Part shown: positions 23,003 to 32,116 of the stretch, in pieces
Numbering within the stretch: position 1 is the first letter of the stretch
Layout: each line of letters opens with the position of its first letter
Origin: Nodosilinea sp. LEGE 06152
GTDB taxonomy: Bacteria; Cyanobacteriota; Cyanobacteriia; Phormidesmidales; Phormidesmidaceae
DNA: 52,711 bases
NCBI RefSeq assembly: GCF_015207525.1
Contig: NZ_JADEWR010000024.1
Location: 52,572 to 105,282 of the forward strand
Reading direction: 5' to 3'
Program-made: the position numbers and the translations under genes
Notes under the pieces: generated by a model
What the model was told of the DNA's origin: nothing
The model's database searches: none
The model's input: only the letters and a program-made list of their open reading frames with translations

Positions 23003-24292
23003 CTAGCGTTCGCTTTGCTGGCCTAGACGCGCCAGCTTTGGCACCCGCCCCAGTCGGCCGGTCATTAGCCGTAGCGCCAATCGTTTAAGAGGAGGTACCG
23101 AGCCCAGCACCCACAATCCTGCTCGCCGCAGAGCCACCAGAGGCCAAATTTCATTGGAGAACGTGCGGGTCAGCAAATCAGTAAAGCTAAGAATTACCCA
23201 GTTCTCCAACCGTCGCCAGCGTTCGTAGCGGCGCAGCACGGCAACATTGCCCAAATTTTCGCCCCGTTGGTAGGCTTGGGTCAGCACTTCCGCCAGCGCC
23301 GCTGCATCGCGAATGCCCATGTTGAGTCCCTGACCGCCGACCGGGTGACAGCTGTGGGCAGCATCGCCAATAAGCGCAAGGCGGGGCTGCACATAGCGAT
23401 CGCACTGCATCAGCTGCACCGGAAACAGAGCCGGGGGCGTCAGCCGCTTGAGTCGCCCCATTTGGGTACCGTAGCGCCGCTCTAGCTCCGCCATAAACTC
23501 GGCTTCAGGCATGGTTAGAATGGCCTCAGCCTCAACGTGGGGAGCTGTCCACACGATCTGACAGCGCTGGCCTGGCAGCGGCAAAATAGCGAAGGGGCCG
23601 CTCGGCCAAAACCGTTCGTAGGCTATATTTTTGTGAGAATACTCAGGCTCTAGCACCGTGGTCACGCAGGACTGGCGGTAGCGCCAGCCGACGCTGCCGA
23701 TGCCCGCTCGCTGCCGCAGGAGAGATTCTTTACCGTCAGCAGCAACAAACAGAGGCGATCGCAGTTTGATCACCTTCTCCGGCGTACTCACCTCGGCAAT
23801 AACCCACTTGCCCTGCTCATAGGTTTCACCCAAAGTAGCCGAACAGAGGTAGTGAATGTTGGGAGTAGCGGCGATCGTTTTCTGGAGTGCCGCCATCAGC
23901 ACCCCATGCTCGGCCCCATAATAAACAGCCTCAGTACCCAGGTCAGTCGGCAGGAACTGCACCACCCTAGCGTAGTCACTGTCGGAGAGCTGTACTTTGT
24001 CAAAATGGCAAATGTACGGCCCAACCTGCGGCCACAGCCCCAACCCTTTAAAGATATCGGCTGAGGTCAGCGAAAAAGCATAGGCGCGTTGCCGTGAGGC
24101 CGCTGCCGCCCTCGTCTGAGCCTCGACGACAGCAATGCTCATGCCACAGGGAGCTAGAGCTGCTGCCAACGTCAACCCGACAATACCCCCACCAACAATG
24201 ACTACATCCGCGGCTAACTCTGCCTGGAAACGATCTAACTGAGGCTGATCCACTGGAGAGGGAGAGCAAAATTGCGGAGTTGTAGCAGTCAT
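23003..24292 (-). CDS. UbiH/Coq6-family FAD-dependent monooxygenase
   Basis: 429 aa flavoprotein hydroxylase. The N-terminal dinucleotide fold is ADVVIVGGGIVGLTLAAALA, the middle GVLMAALQ helix is present, and the C-terminal FAD motif is RLALIGDAAHSCHPVGGQGLNMGIRDAAAL (key GDAAH-P-G-QGLN). In cyanobacteria such enzymes hydroxylate prenylquinone or related rings; Synechocystis Slr1300 is a relative. Exact substrate is unknown. ATG at 24292. Confidence 0.88.
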   Translation of the reverse strand: MTATTPQFCSPSPVDQPQLDRFQAELAADVVIVGGGIVGLTLAAALAPCGMSIAVVEAQTRAAAASRQRAYAFSLTSADIFKGLGLWPQVGPYICHFDKVQLSDSDYARVVQFLPTDLGTEAVYYGAEHGVLMAALQKTIAATPNIHYLCSATLGETYEQGKWVIAEVSTPEKVIKLRSPLFVAADGKESLLRQRAGIGSVGWRYRQSCVTTVLEPEYSHKNIAYERFWPSGPFAILPLPGQRCQIVWTAPHVEAEAILTMPEAEFMAELERRYGTQMGRLKRLTPPALFPVQLMQCDRYVQPRLALIGDAAHSCHPVGGQGLNMGIRDAAALAEVLTQAYQRGENLGNVAVLRRYERWRRLENWVILSFTDLLTRTFSNEIWPLVALRRAGLWVLGSVPPLKRLALRLMTGRLGRVPKLARLGQQSER

Positions 24293-24612
24293 AGGAGCAA
24301 AAGTTAGCCGTTGCTGTACCTTGCAGTTTCAAACCATTTCCTGAGCGGAACCGCTGGAAGCCTTTCCGGAGGAATAGGGAGGTTTTACTTCATTCTGGCC
24401 CGATTCCACCGAAGAAAGCAAGCTAAAACAACGCTATCGAGAAAACAACTTACGTTGTGCACCGCACCAGCGCGGCTAGGGCAAGCACGAGTCTTGCAGG
24501 CATTTACCAACCTCCCAAGTCAAACTCATCTGAACACACCTCTAAAACCAATTCATTAGCTATCGCCGTCACCTTAATAAATTGGAGACGGCTGTTTTCT
24601 ATAGCTTTCGCA
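24293..24612. other. intergenic region between the UbiH-like gene and rfbA
   Basis: 320 bp with no convincing gene, RNA or repeat. Small ORFs here have no coding character. It marks the change from GC-rich flank to the AT-richer sugar-nucleotide block. Confidence 0.5.
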
Positions 24613-25527
24613 TTAAATCACTTCCAAAACCGGAACTTTAGCAGGAATCAAATGAGAGGAGTAAGTATCTAGGAGCTGCATAAGGTATGCTCCGTATTCG
24701 CTTTTAGCTAGAGGCTTAGCTAAATCATAGAGCTGTTCATCTGTAATGTAGCCTTTCTGGTAAGCGATCTCCTCCACACAAGCTATCTTCAAGCCCTGAC
24801 GCTCCTCTAGAGTTTGAATAAAGCTGGAAGCTTGATGAAGTGACTCGTGTGTGCCGGTATCTAACCATGCATAGCCTCGCCCCAAAATTTCGACCTGAAG
24901 CTGGCCCTGGTCAAGATACTTTTGGTTGAGGTCTGTGATTTCTAACTCTCCTCGGGCTGAAGGCTTAAGTGTTTCAGCTAAATCACATACCTTAGAATCA
25001 TAAAAATAGATGCCCGGTACAGCATAGGGAGATTTAGGAAACTGAGGCTTTTCTTCAAAACCAAGAACTTGCCCAGACTGATCAAATTCAATGACACCGT
25101 ACTGCTGTGGATTAGCAACTTGGTAACCAAAGATTAGAGCTCCCTGCTGCAATCGGGCTGACTGCTGTAGCAGACTCCCTAGTCCGTCACCGTAAAGGAT
25201 ATTATCACCTAGCACTAGACAAACAGGTTCACCATCGATAAACGAGCGTCCTAGGGTAAAAGCCTCGGCAATGCCCCCTGGACAAGGTTGTTCCATGTAG
25301 CTCAATCGCAGACCCCACTGATTCCCGTCCTGAAGTAGTTGACGAAATAAGGGTAAAGAATTGGGAGTGGAAATGATCAAAATATCTTGAATGCCAGCTA
25401 GCATTAGCACCGACAAGGGGTAATAGATCATCGGTTTGTTATACACTGGCATTAGCTGCTTATTAACTGTGAGCGTAAGGGGGTAGAGGCGAGTTCCAGT
25501 TCCTCCAGCCAAAATAATGCCTTTCAT
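24613..25527 (-). CDS. rfbA: glucose-1-phosphate thymidylyltransferase
   Basis: 304 aa. The nucleotide-binding motif GGTGTRLYPLT and KQLMPVYNKPMIYYPLS, then LGDNILYGDGLG, GVIEFDQSGQVLGFEEKP and the WLDTGTHESLHQA segment are all standard for RmlA/RfbA. It makes dTDP-glucose from dTTP and glucose-1-phosphate. Start ATG at 25527 with AGGAG upstream. Last gene of the wecE - glycosyltransferase - rfbB - rfbA operon. Confidence 0.96.
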   Translation of the reverse strand: MKGIILAGGTGTRLYPLTLTVNKQLMPVYNKPMIYYPLSVLMLAGIQDILIISTPNSLPLFRQLLQDGNQWGLRLSYMEQPCPGGIAEAFTLGRSFIDGEPVCLVLGDNILYGDGLGSLLQQSARLQQGALIFGYQVANPQQYGVIEFDQSGQVLGFEEKPQFPKSPYAVPGIYFYDSKVCDLAETLKPSARGELEITDLNQKYLDQGQLQVEILGRGYAWLDTGTHESLHQASSFIQTLEERQGLKIACVEEIAYQKGYITDEQLYDLAKPLAKSEYGAYLMQLLDTYSSHLIPAKVPVLEVI

Positions 25528-25582
25528 AAAAGTTCTCCTAAGGTTTTCAAGATCGGACGTAATAGAGTTTTTATCTAGCGTT

Positions 25583-26653
25583 TTATGCTAGTCTGCTAGC
25601 GTAGTTTTCGTGAATCCAGTCCTGGTATTTTTTTGATTGTATTTGCTCAACCCAACCAGAATTATCCAAGTACCATTTCACCGTCTTGAGCAGTCCGCTT
25701 TCAAAGTTTTCTTTGGGAGACCAGCCCAACTCGGATTTAATCTTTTGGCAGTTGATGGCATAACGCTTATCGTGACCAGGACGATCTTTAACAAACGTGA
25801 TCAGCGACGAATACCTCATGCTTTTTTGAGGAGCCAGCTCATCGAGTAGGGCGCAAATAGATTCAACTACAGAAAGATTGGTCTTCTCATTAATGCCGCC
25901 TACATTGTAGGTCTCACCTATACGTCCTTTTTGTAATACCTGGTAGATAGCATCACAGTGATCTTCGACGTAAAGCCAGTCCCTAATATTTTGACCATCT
26001 CCATAAATAGGCAAAGGCTTGCCACTAAGAGCGCTAAGAATAGTTAAAGGGATTAATTTTTCTGGAAACTGATACGGACCATAGTTATTGGAACAGTTGG
26101 TGGTAAGAGTAGGAAGACCGTAGGTATGATGGTATGCCCTAACTAAATGATCAGATGCTGCTTTACTTGCTGAATAGGGGCTATTGGGGGCATAAGGAGT
26201 ATTTTCGCAAAAAGCAGGGTCTGTAGGATTGAGAGAACCATACACCTCATCTGTGGAGACATGTAGAAACCGAAACTGATCGCGATTTTCTAGTGGCAAA
26301 GAGTCCCAATGGTGGCGAGCAGCCTCCAACAGTCTAAAGGTACCGACGATATTGGTTTGAATAAACGCTTCAGGACCAATGATGGAGCGATCGACGTGAC
26401 TCTCTGCCGCAAAGTGCAGCAAAGCATCAGGACGATATTGACGCAGAATATTGCTGACTAGTTCAAGGTCGCCAATATCACCGCGAACAAATTGGTAGCC
26501 TGAATCATCGCTTAAGGATGCCAAGCTATTAGGATTACTAGCGTAGGTTAGCTGATCCAGATTAATAATATTGGCCCACTTTTCTCTTCGGGCTTTAAGC
26601 ACAAAGTTAGCGCCGATAAAGCCTGCACCGCCTGTAACCAAAAAGGTTTTCAT
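25583..26653 (-). CDS. rfbB: dTDP-glucose 4,6-dehydratase
   Basis: 356 aa from the ATG at 26653 (MKTFLVTGGAGFIGANF); a TTG five codons upstream is rejected. NAD is bound by TGGAGFIG. The catalytic part has STDEVYGSL and the YSASK motif (SPYSASKAASDHLV), and substrate is held by NNYGPYQFPEKLIPL. Product is dTDP-4-keto-6-deoxyglucose, the branch point for the WecE aminotransferase encoded at the head of this operon. rfbC and rfbD for rhamnose are absent here. Confidence 0.96.
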   Translation of the reverse strand: MKTFLVTGGAGFIGANFVLKARREKWANIINLDQLTYASNPNSLASLSDDSGYQFVRGDIGDLELVSNILRQYRPDALLHFAAESHVDRSIIGPEAFIQTNIVGTFRLLEAARHHWDSLPLENRDQFRFLHVSTDEVYGSLNPTDPAFCENTPYAPNSPYSASKAASDHLVRAYHHTYGLPTLTTNCSNNYGPYQFPEKLIPLTILSALSGKPLPIYGDGQNIRDWLYVEDHCDAIYQVLQKGRIGETYNVGGINEKTNLSVVESICALLDELAPQKSMRYSSLITFVKDRPGHDKRYAINCQKIKSELGWSPKENFESGLLKTVKWYLDNSGWVEQIQSKKYQDWIHENYASRLA

Positions 26654-26742
26654 AGATACATCAACCAATACTGAAGGATTAAAACTACACAGTCTAAAAG
26701 CGTTGGCCTATTCAGGCTAAGACAGATGCTGCCTTGGTTCGA

Positions 26743-27978
26743 TCAGGCGTAATCAGCGTGCAGGGAAACCTGTTCTGTGGTCTTCTGTTTGCTGCCATTC
26801 AAGCTATGATCAGCCAGCCATTGATGATCAGCAGGTGATTGGCTAACCCACCGGCTCACCAAATCGGCCCATTTAACAGGCAGTCGAAGCTGATGCCAGG
26901 TTGCATGGGAAACTTCAGAGATACGCCGATAGGTGTCTGTGTTGGTTAAGACTTCCTCAACACAGTTTGCCAAAGCCGAAGCATTGGCCTCAGGGAAAAT
27001 CATAGCGTTGACCTGATGCTGCAAATAGCCTTTGAACATGGGATGGTTAGAGGCCACTATTGGAGTACAGGCTCTTAAAGCGTGATGAATTACCAAAGGA
27101 AATCCTTCAGGATAGTTATGCCGACTAGGAACAATGACAAGATCCATGCTATTCATCAAGGGTTCAACCTCGTGGTTGGGAACAAACCCTAGTAGCTCTA
27201 CAGAGTCTTCTAGACCAAGTTTCGCAATCATGTCCTTAGCGAAGTTCGTACTATCCGACCCTACCAGGCCAAGGCGAACAGAAATTGATCTTGACCTTAA
27301 TTGCTTAACAGCTTTAAGCAGGTCACCAACTCCTTTATCTTCACTAATAGAGCCTATGTAGCATAGGCTCCAATCCTGTTTGCTTTTCGAAAGAATTTTG
27401 GGCGAAAAACCCCCTGGATTGGCATCGATCAAAAAATCCCAAGGCACAATCTTTTCTGGTTTGACTCCTAGCTTTTGGAGCTTTTTCGATGAATTTATGC
27501 CATAGCTACCAACCCACTCTATATTTGGTTGATTGAGCAGTGAGACGATCCTATGATTCTTAATTCTCCTGAGCAAACTATGCAAAGGAGTAGAAGACTG
27601 CATGGAAATCGCATTAGCAAATGTAGTGATGGTTGGAATTTTTCTTTTGACGGCCCAATCCAAAACATTTTTGTCTACTGTCAACAGAACCAAATGTGTT
27701 GGATCGTAGTTTTCGATCAATTGAATTATTTTTTTAGGATCTATATCTTCAAATTGACGAAAGCCACAGCCAATTGCCCGAACGCCATTGGGCAAAACTT
27801 CGTCGTAGGCTTCTTCAGTTAAATAGATCAGGTCTGCGACTTCTTCTGCATACTGTCTAAGTCTAGCGTAAGACTCAATAGAATACTTTTGTGCATAGTA
27901 TGTCTCAGCTCCTCCAGAGTTAAGACGATGGAAGTCTGTGCGAATATCACCCGCAAAATTGACAATCAAAAGTCGCAT
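26743..27978 (-). CDS. GT4-like glycosyltransferase
   Basis: 411 aa with a two-domain GT-B layout. The C-terminal half has LCYIGSISEDKGVGDLLKAVKQL, VELLGFVPNHEVEPLM and the nucleotide-sugar E-x7-E region VPSRHNYPEGFPLVIHHAL (Glu in PEGFPL). It probably transfers the amino-dideoxy sugar made by its neighbours onto a cell-surface glycan. Acceptor unknown. It lies 54 bp from wecE and 89 bp from rfbB on the same strand and shares their AT-rich composition. Confidence 0.85.
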   Translation of the reverse strand: MRLLIVNFAGDIRTDFHRLNSGGAETYYAQKYSIESYARLRQYAEEVADLIYLTEEAYDEVLPNGVRAIGCGFRQFEDIDPKKIIQLIENYDPTHLVLLTVDKNVLDWAVKRKIPTITTFANAISMQSSTPLHSLLRRIKNHRIVSLLNQPNIEWVGSYGINSSKKLQKLGVKPEKIVPWDFLIDANPGGFSPKILSKSKQDWSLCYIGSISEDKGVGDLLKAVKQLRSRSISVRLGLVGSDSTNFAKDMIAKLGLEDSVELLGFVPNHEVEPLMNSMDLVIVPSRHNYPEGFPLVIHHALRACTPIVASNHPMFKGYLQHQVNAMIFPEANASALANCVEEVLTNTDTYRRISEVSHATWHQLRLPVKWADLVSRWVSQSPADHQWLADHSLNGSKQKTTEQVSLHADYA

Positions 27979-28032
27979 CGAAACTCACTCCACATTGAAA
28001 GACTAGTTCAACACCCCTGTGCTATTTACTAC

Positions 28033-29211
28033 TTAGAGCAAGGATTCATGAATCAGGGAAATGATATAATCTGTTTCTTCAAAGGTCATATTGGCAAAAA
28101 GAGGTAAGCGAACAATGCGATCGCAGATATCTTCTGTAACATTTAGCTTGCCAGACGGCCGACCATATTTTTTTCCTGCCGGGGCGCTATGCAGAGGAAC
28201 ATAGTGGAAAGTTGCTTGCACACCAGAGCGCTTTAGATGGGCCAAAATCTGAGTGCGAGTTTCTAGGCTATCTACTAGAAGATAATAAATGTGTGCGTTA
28301 TGTTGACATTGCTGAGGAATGATTGGACGTCGCACTCTTCCGTCTTTTTCAAGAGCTTCAAAGGCAAGGTGGTATCGATTCCAAACATCTTTTCGGTGCT
28401 GAGTAATGCTGTCAGCTTGCTGGAGTTGCGCCCATAAAAACGCAGCGAGAATATCGCTGGGCAGGTAGGAAGAACCTATATCAACCCAAGTATACTTATC
28501 AACGTCGCCTCGGAAAAATTGGCTTCGATTTGTACCTTTTTCCCAAATTATTTCTGCGCGCTCAATTAACAAAGGGTCATTAATGGCTAATGCACCACCT
28601 TCCCCTGAAACTATATTTTTTGTTCCGTGAAAGCTGAAGGCAGCCAGGTCACCATAGCTACCGATCGGTTGGTCATTATACCTGGAACATATGCCTTGGG
28701 CTGCATCCTCAACCACTCGCAGGCCATACTGAGTTGCGATCTCAGAAATTGGAGCCATCTCGCAGCTCACCCCTGCATAGTGAACCGGAGCAATTGCTTT
28801 GGTTCTGGTTGTAATGGCTGCTTTAATTTTGGCTTCGTCTAAGTTTAGGTTATCTGGTCGAACATCGACAAAAACAGGTACACCTCCCCTTAGAACCACA
28901 GCATTTGCTGTAGATACGAAAGTGTAAGACGGCATAATTACTTCATCACCGGGCTGAATATCAGCCAAAATAAAAGCCATCTCCAGGGCGGCTGTGCACG
29001 AATGTGTCAGTAGTACTTTTTTTGAGCCCAGCCGGTTTTGCAGCCACGTCTGGCACAGCTTTGTATATTTGCCATCGCCTATAATGCCGCCACTTGCTAT
29101 TGCTTCCGTGACGTGAGCAAGCTCGTCTCCACTCGCACTAAACTTACTAAAAGGAATGTTCTTAATTTTTTGATCTTGAGGTAACAGAGTTGCTTTACGA
29201 AGTGAATTCAC
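28033..29211 (-). CDS. wecE: dTDP-4-amino-4,6-dideoxygalactose transaminase (WecE/RffA type)
   Basis: 392 aa from a GTG at 29211, supported by AGGAG six bases upstream. A DegT/DnrJ/EryC1 PLP enzyme closely following WecE: LLTHSCTAALEMAFILADIQPGDE, PSYTFVSTANAVVLRGG, PVHYAGVSCEM, VVEDAAQGI, PLP lysine in SFHGTKNIVSGEGGA, and REKGTNRSQFFRG-like WEKGTNRSQFFRGDVDKYTW. It converts dTDP-4-keto-6-deoxyglucose to dTDP-Fuc4N using glutamate. First gene of the operon, upstream of the AT-rich region at 29212-29530. Confidence 0.92.
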   Translation of the reverse strand: MNSLRKATLLPQDQKIKNIPFSKFSASGDELAHVTEAIASGGIIGDGKYTKLCQTWLQNRLGSKKVLLTHSCTAALEMAFILADIQPGDEVIMPSYTFVSTANAVVLRGGVPVFVDVRPDNLNLDEAKIKAAITTRTKAIAPVHYAGVSCEMAPISEIATQYGLRVVEDAAQGICSRYNDQPIGSYGDLAAFSFHGTKNIVSGEGGALAINDPLLIERAEIIWEKGTNRSQFFRGDVDKYTWVDIGSSYLPSDILAAFLWAQLQQADSITQHRKDVWNRYHLAFEALEKDGRVRRPIIPQQCQHNAHIYYLLVDSLETRTQILAHLKRSGVQATFHYVPLHSAPAGKKYGRPSGKLNVTEDICDRIVRLPLFANMTFEETDYIISLIHESLL

Positions 29212-29881
29212 GAACGGCTCCTAGATTCGCTATGCGGCTTTAAACTATTTAAGTGCGCAAAAACATTCAAACTCACGATAAATCGAGACTTTGCAAGGCT
29301 TTCATGAATATTTTTGTCTAAAGGAAATAAATAGAAGATTCGATCTTGTTTGCGCCTGAAATTAGCTCAAATCGCCTCTCTTTTGTATCATGCCCTACTG
29401 AAGATTCCCCCTTATCGTGGGAGGCTAAAATGGTTAGTTTATTTACATTTCTACTGAGAAGATGAAAAGACTGTGAAGTCTAATTCATCCTTTCTAAGTT
29501 TTTCAGTTCTCATCAGCGCTAACCTACGTGGTGCAAAAACACCAGCTGGACTCCCTAGGAAAATGCGCTGATTTGGCTAACTCGCTAGGCGTAATTGGTT
29601 GGTAAATTGCTGAAGCTAGGGCAGACGCTAGGCCCGCAACTGGCTGAACTGTGGTCAAACCACCCTAGCTACGTGGCAGTTATGGCAAGCTTTCTTAGGC
29701 TTTGTGCATCAGTCGACACGCAAGTCTTAAAACACGGGTCAACGGTTTTGGTTTTCGCGCCCTTGGGTTCGTCAACCGTTCCAAAAGCAGTCAAAATTTG
29801 TACCGGCTAGCTGGAGCAGGCAGTGGGGCTAGGATGCGGGTTGAGTTTTGCTAACCTGGGTTCCCGCCCCAAATGCGCACC
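29212..29881. other. 670-bp region with possible gene debris, no intact gene
   Basis: The first 320 bp is AT-rich and should hold the wecE promoter. From about 29515 it is GC-richer, with a short open frame (29595-29810, plus). The stretch from 29527 reads as YVVQKHQLDSLGKCADLAN before a stop. This looks like decayed coding sequence with frame changes, possibly a transposase remnant, but I cannot name it. A 7-bp inverted pair AACGGTT/AACCGTT lies near 29739-29782. Confidence 0.35.
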
Positions 29882-30547
29882 TTATAGTAGCCCCCGATAG
29901 CGGATAAACAACAGGGTTATCGCCCAAGACCCCAGCGCTACCTTGAGCGCCACCAGGATGTTTAGCAGCGGTATTACGCCACCGCTCAGCAATGTGCCAA
30001 ATTGGCCAAGGGGTAACTCGGCCCCCACCAGGGTCAGCACCGCCAGCGCGATAAAAATTAGTACCGATACCTTTTCCCAGGCGGCGGCACGCCAGCGCTC
30101 GTAAATTGCCTGCATCCATTCGGGAGAGGCGGCGGTAATGGCGATCAGACCGATCGCAGTGCCGCCCGCTACCCCTGCCGCAAAGCCACCGCCAGGGCTG
30201 AGGTGGCCTCGAATTGCCAGCTCGATTCCCACTAACGCGGCGATCGTGGCTCCGAGTCGGGCCAGCACAATGGAGGGCTGATCGGTAAAGCTATAGAAGG
30301 GAACGGTGGGAGTTTCGTCGGCCAGCAGGTACTTGGCCCCCATAATGGCAATGGTAAATACCACGACCTCGAAAATGGTGTCGTAGAGGCGGTTGCGGAA
30401 AATGATTCCCGATACCGCATTGGGAATGCCGGTATCGGCGGCGATCGCATCTACCACCATCAGCTCAGCGTTCGCCGTCGTCGGGTCGGGCAGAATTAGC
30501 ATTTTAAGAAAGAACAATAGCCCCGCCGTCAGGTAAACCCAAATCAT
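29882..30547 (-). CDS. mrpB: Mrp Na+/H+ antiporter subunit B (MbhE-MnhB fusion type)
   Basis: 221 aa with about six helices. The C-terminal part is the MnhB domain with the hallmark GIELAIRGHLSPGGGFAAGVAGG. The N-terminal part resembles the MbhE-like subunit, with YDTIFEVVVFTIAIMGAKYLL. It is a membrane subunit of the multi-protein Mrp complex, last gene of the operon. It overlaps the preceding gene by 4 bp; AGGAG precedes its ATG inside that gene. Confidence 0.88.
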   Translation of the reverse strand: MIWVYLTAGLLFFLKMLILPDPTTANAELMVVDAIAADTGIPNAVSGIIFRNRLYDTIFEVVVFTIAIMGAKYLLADETPTVPFYSFTDQPSIVLARLGATIAALVGIELAIRGHLSPGGGFAAGVAGGTAIGLIAITAASPEWMQAIYERWRAAAWEKVSVLIFIALAVLTLVGAELPLGQFGTLLSGGVIPLLNILVALKVALGSWAITLLFIRYRGLL

Positions 30548-31149
30548 AAATGCTCCTCCGTTAGAGCTGAGGAAAGGGGTAAGGGGTCGAGTTGATCGTC
30601 GCGGTATAGCTTGGCTTCTGCGATCGCCCCCGGCAACTCCGTCGCAAAAATATCCGCCAGTCGCCGCACCCGCACCAAAATGCGGGGAGCTACCTCCTCA
30701 GCGGTTTGTCCAGTCCTGTCCATTAGACAGATACCGTGCACCTCTTTGGCCGCCAAAGCCTGGTACAGAGCCTGGTCATCGGCGTAGGGCACTAGCTCTA
30801 GTCGCAGCTGGTAGCGTTTCAGCAGCGCGCGTAAATAGTCGAGCATTGGCTGCCACTGCAGGTTTTTCTTAGCGCCCTCGCCCTCTAGTACCCCCAGCCG
30901 CATCACCAGCGACGATCGCACCGCCACGACATAGAGGGTGATGGCCAACATCGTCCCCACCAGGGCTTCGGTCAGAGCTACATCGGCCCCGCCCAGCATG
31001 GCGTAGACCAGAGCTGCGATCGCTCCCAAAATGCCCCGCATTACGAGCGCCTGGTAGGGGTTGCGCTGAAGAATCACCATCGCCGCCGACAGCGGCAGCA
31101 GCAGCATAATCGCATAGACATAGCTGCTCATCATCGGGCTATCCGCCAT
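30544..31149 (-). CDS. mrpA: Mrp subunit with DUF4040 (MbhD-like, MrpA C-terminal equivalent)
   Basis: 201 aa. Three or so helices in the first 85 residues carry the DUF4040 pattern GGADVALTEALVGTMLAITLYVVAVR, the part that in other bacteria is the C-terminal region of MrpA. A soluble tail of about 110 residues follows (PYADDQALYQALAAKEVHGICLMDR). The big MrpA proton-channel domain is not attached. In cyanobacterial Mrp operons this gene is often labelled mrpA; the symbol is given in that sense. Overlaps mrpG by 11 bp. Confidence 0.75.
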   Translation of the reverse strand: MADSPMMSSYVYAIMLLLPLSAAMVILQRNPYQALVMRGILGAIAALVYAMLGGADVALTEALVGTMLAITLYVVAVRSSLVMRLGVLEGEGAKKNLQWQPMLDYLRALLKRYQLRLELVPYADDQALYQALAAKEVHGICLMDRTGQTAEEVAPRILVRVRRLADIFATELPGAIAEAKLYRDDQLDPLPLSSALTEEHL

Positions 31150-31432
31150 GGCTCACCTCCTGTCCGCCGTCATCGGTAACGCAGTAGGCCAGCACGTAGC
31201 CCAGCACCGTATTCCAAATCGCTAGCGAGATCAGCGCCAGCACCAGCAGTGGCCACTCCTGCGGAATGCGCAGCAGCAGCCCCACCACGATCGTCATCGA
31301 CCCCAGAGTATCGGCCACCGACAGCCCGTGCAGTTTGTAGAGCACCGATCGCCGACCCAGCAGGGGCCAGGTGCCCCAAAACCAGAACACCAGGCCGAGA
31401 ACAATACAGCCGTAGCTGAGAATATTAACCAT
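31139..31432 (-). CDS. mrpG: Mrp Na+/H+ antiporter subunit G
   Basis: 97 aa with three helices and the MnhG/PhaG pattern FWFWGTWPLLGRRSVLYKLHGLSVADTLGS (key KLHxxxxADTLG). Small membrane subunit of the complex. 40 bp after mrpF. Confidence 0.9.
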   Translation of the reverse strand: MVNILSYGCIVLGLVFWFWGTWPLLGRRSVLYKLHGLSVADTLGSMTIVVGLLLRIPQEWPLLVLALISLAIWNTVLGYVLAYCVTDDGGQEVSHGG

Positions 31433-31472
31433 TATCCCTCCATTCCATCGGTTGGTTCTACCAGTCCCCTCA

Positions 31473-31730
31473 TCAGTCCATCACGTCGCTCAGGCGCTTG
31501 ATAATGTGGGCCAGCAGCATCAGGGCCGCATTGCCGACGCTGAGAATTAGCACCCCCACCACGCCAATCATCCAGTCATCCTGCAAGACGGCAATCACCA
31601 AAATCATCACCGAGGTCTTGGTGGCGATACTGGCAAAGGCCAGCATGCGCTGCCAAATATCCTCATCCTGAAGGGCCTCGATCATCGGTATTAGCAAGGC
31701 CCCAATCATTGCAATCAGCACCAGAGTCAT
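31473..31730 (-). CDS. mrpF: Mrp Na+/H+ antiporter subunit F
   Basis: 85 aa with three helices: residues 1-18, 30-48 and 50-75. It matches MnhF/PhaF in size and in the D-x(n)-Q-R-M-L-A pattern DEDIWQRMLAFASIATKTSV. It overlaps mrpE by 4 bp, which places it in the complex. Confidence 0.85.
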   Translation of the reverse strand: MTLVLIAMIGALLIPMIEALQDEDIWQRMLAFASIATKTSVMILVIAVLQDDWMIGVVGVLILSVGNAALMLLAHIIKRLSDVMD

Positions 31731-32116
31731 GGGGTCTCCCTCCGCTGAATGTAGTGAACTTCGTACCAGCCCCGACTGTGGTAGCGCTGCACAATGGTCT
31801 TGGGCGTAAAGGTAATCAAAAAAATATCTAAAAAGATCAGACTGGGAGTGCGCCGAGGTTTAACCCGCTCTAAAACAACCGTTTCTTCGTGGTGCGGGCA
31901 AATCATAATTTCAAAAGCCTCTTTATAGGCCTGGGGAATGGCTACTACCACCTCTCCCAGGGTGCGCAGCCAGTCCTTGAGCAGGCCTAGATTTGTCACC
32001 CCTCGGGGCAGCAGCAGAGTCACGGCCACCCCAATCAAAATGTTGGCCCAGCTGAGGTCAGCAGTCAGTAAAAACCAGATGGTCAACCGCAAAATTATGT
32101 TTAAATATCCTGTCAT
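31727..32116 (-). CDS. mrpE: Mrp Na+/H+ antiporter subunit E
   Basis: 129 aa. The N-terminal helix LRLTIWFLLTADLSWANILIGV and the later EVVVAIPQAYKEAFEIM and SLIFLDIFLITFTPKTIV segments fit MnhE. The C-terminus is more polar and longer than usual sequence remnants (HSRGWYEVHYIQRRE). Overlaps mrpD2 by 4 bp. Confidence 0.85.
   Translation of the reverse strand: MTGYLNIILRLTIWFLLTADLSWANILIGVAVTLLLPRGVTNLGLLKDWLRTLGEVVVAIPQAYKEAFEIMICPHHEETVVLERVKPRRTPSLIFLDIFLITFTPKTIVQRYHSRGWYEVHYIQRRETP

Noticed and set aside
29595..29810. 71-aa ORF as a gene
   Set aside because: No start context, no recognisable domain, and neighbouring frames show the same peptide-like debris; treated as possible remnant.
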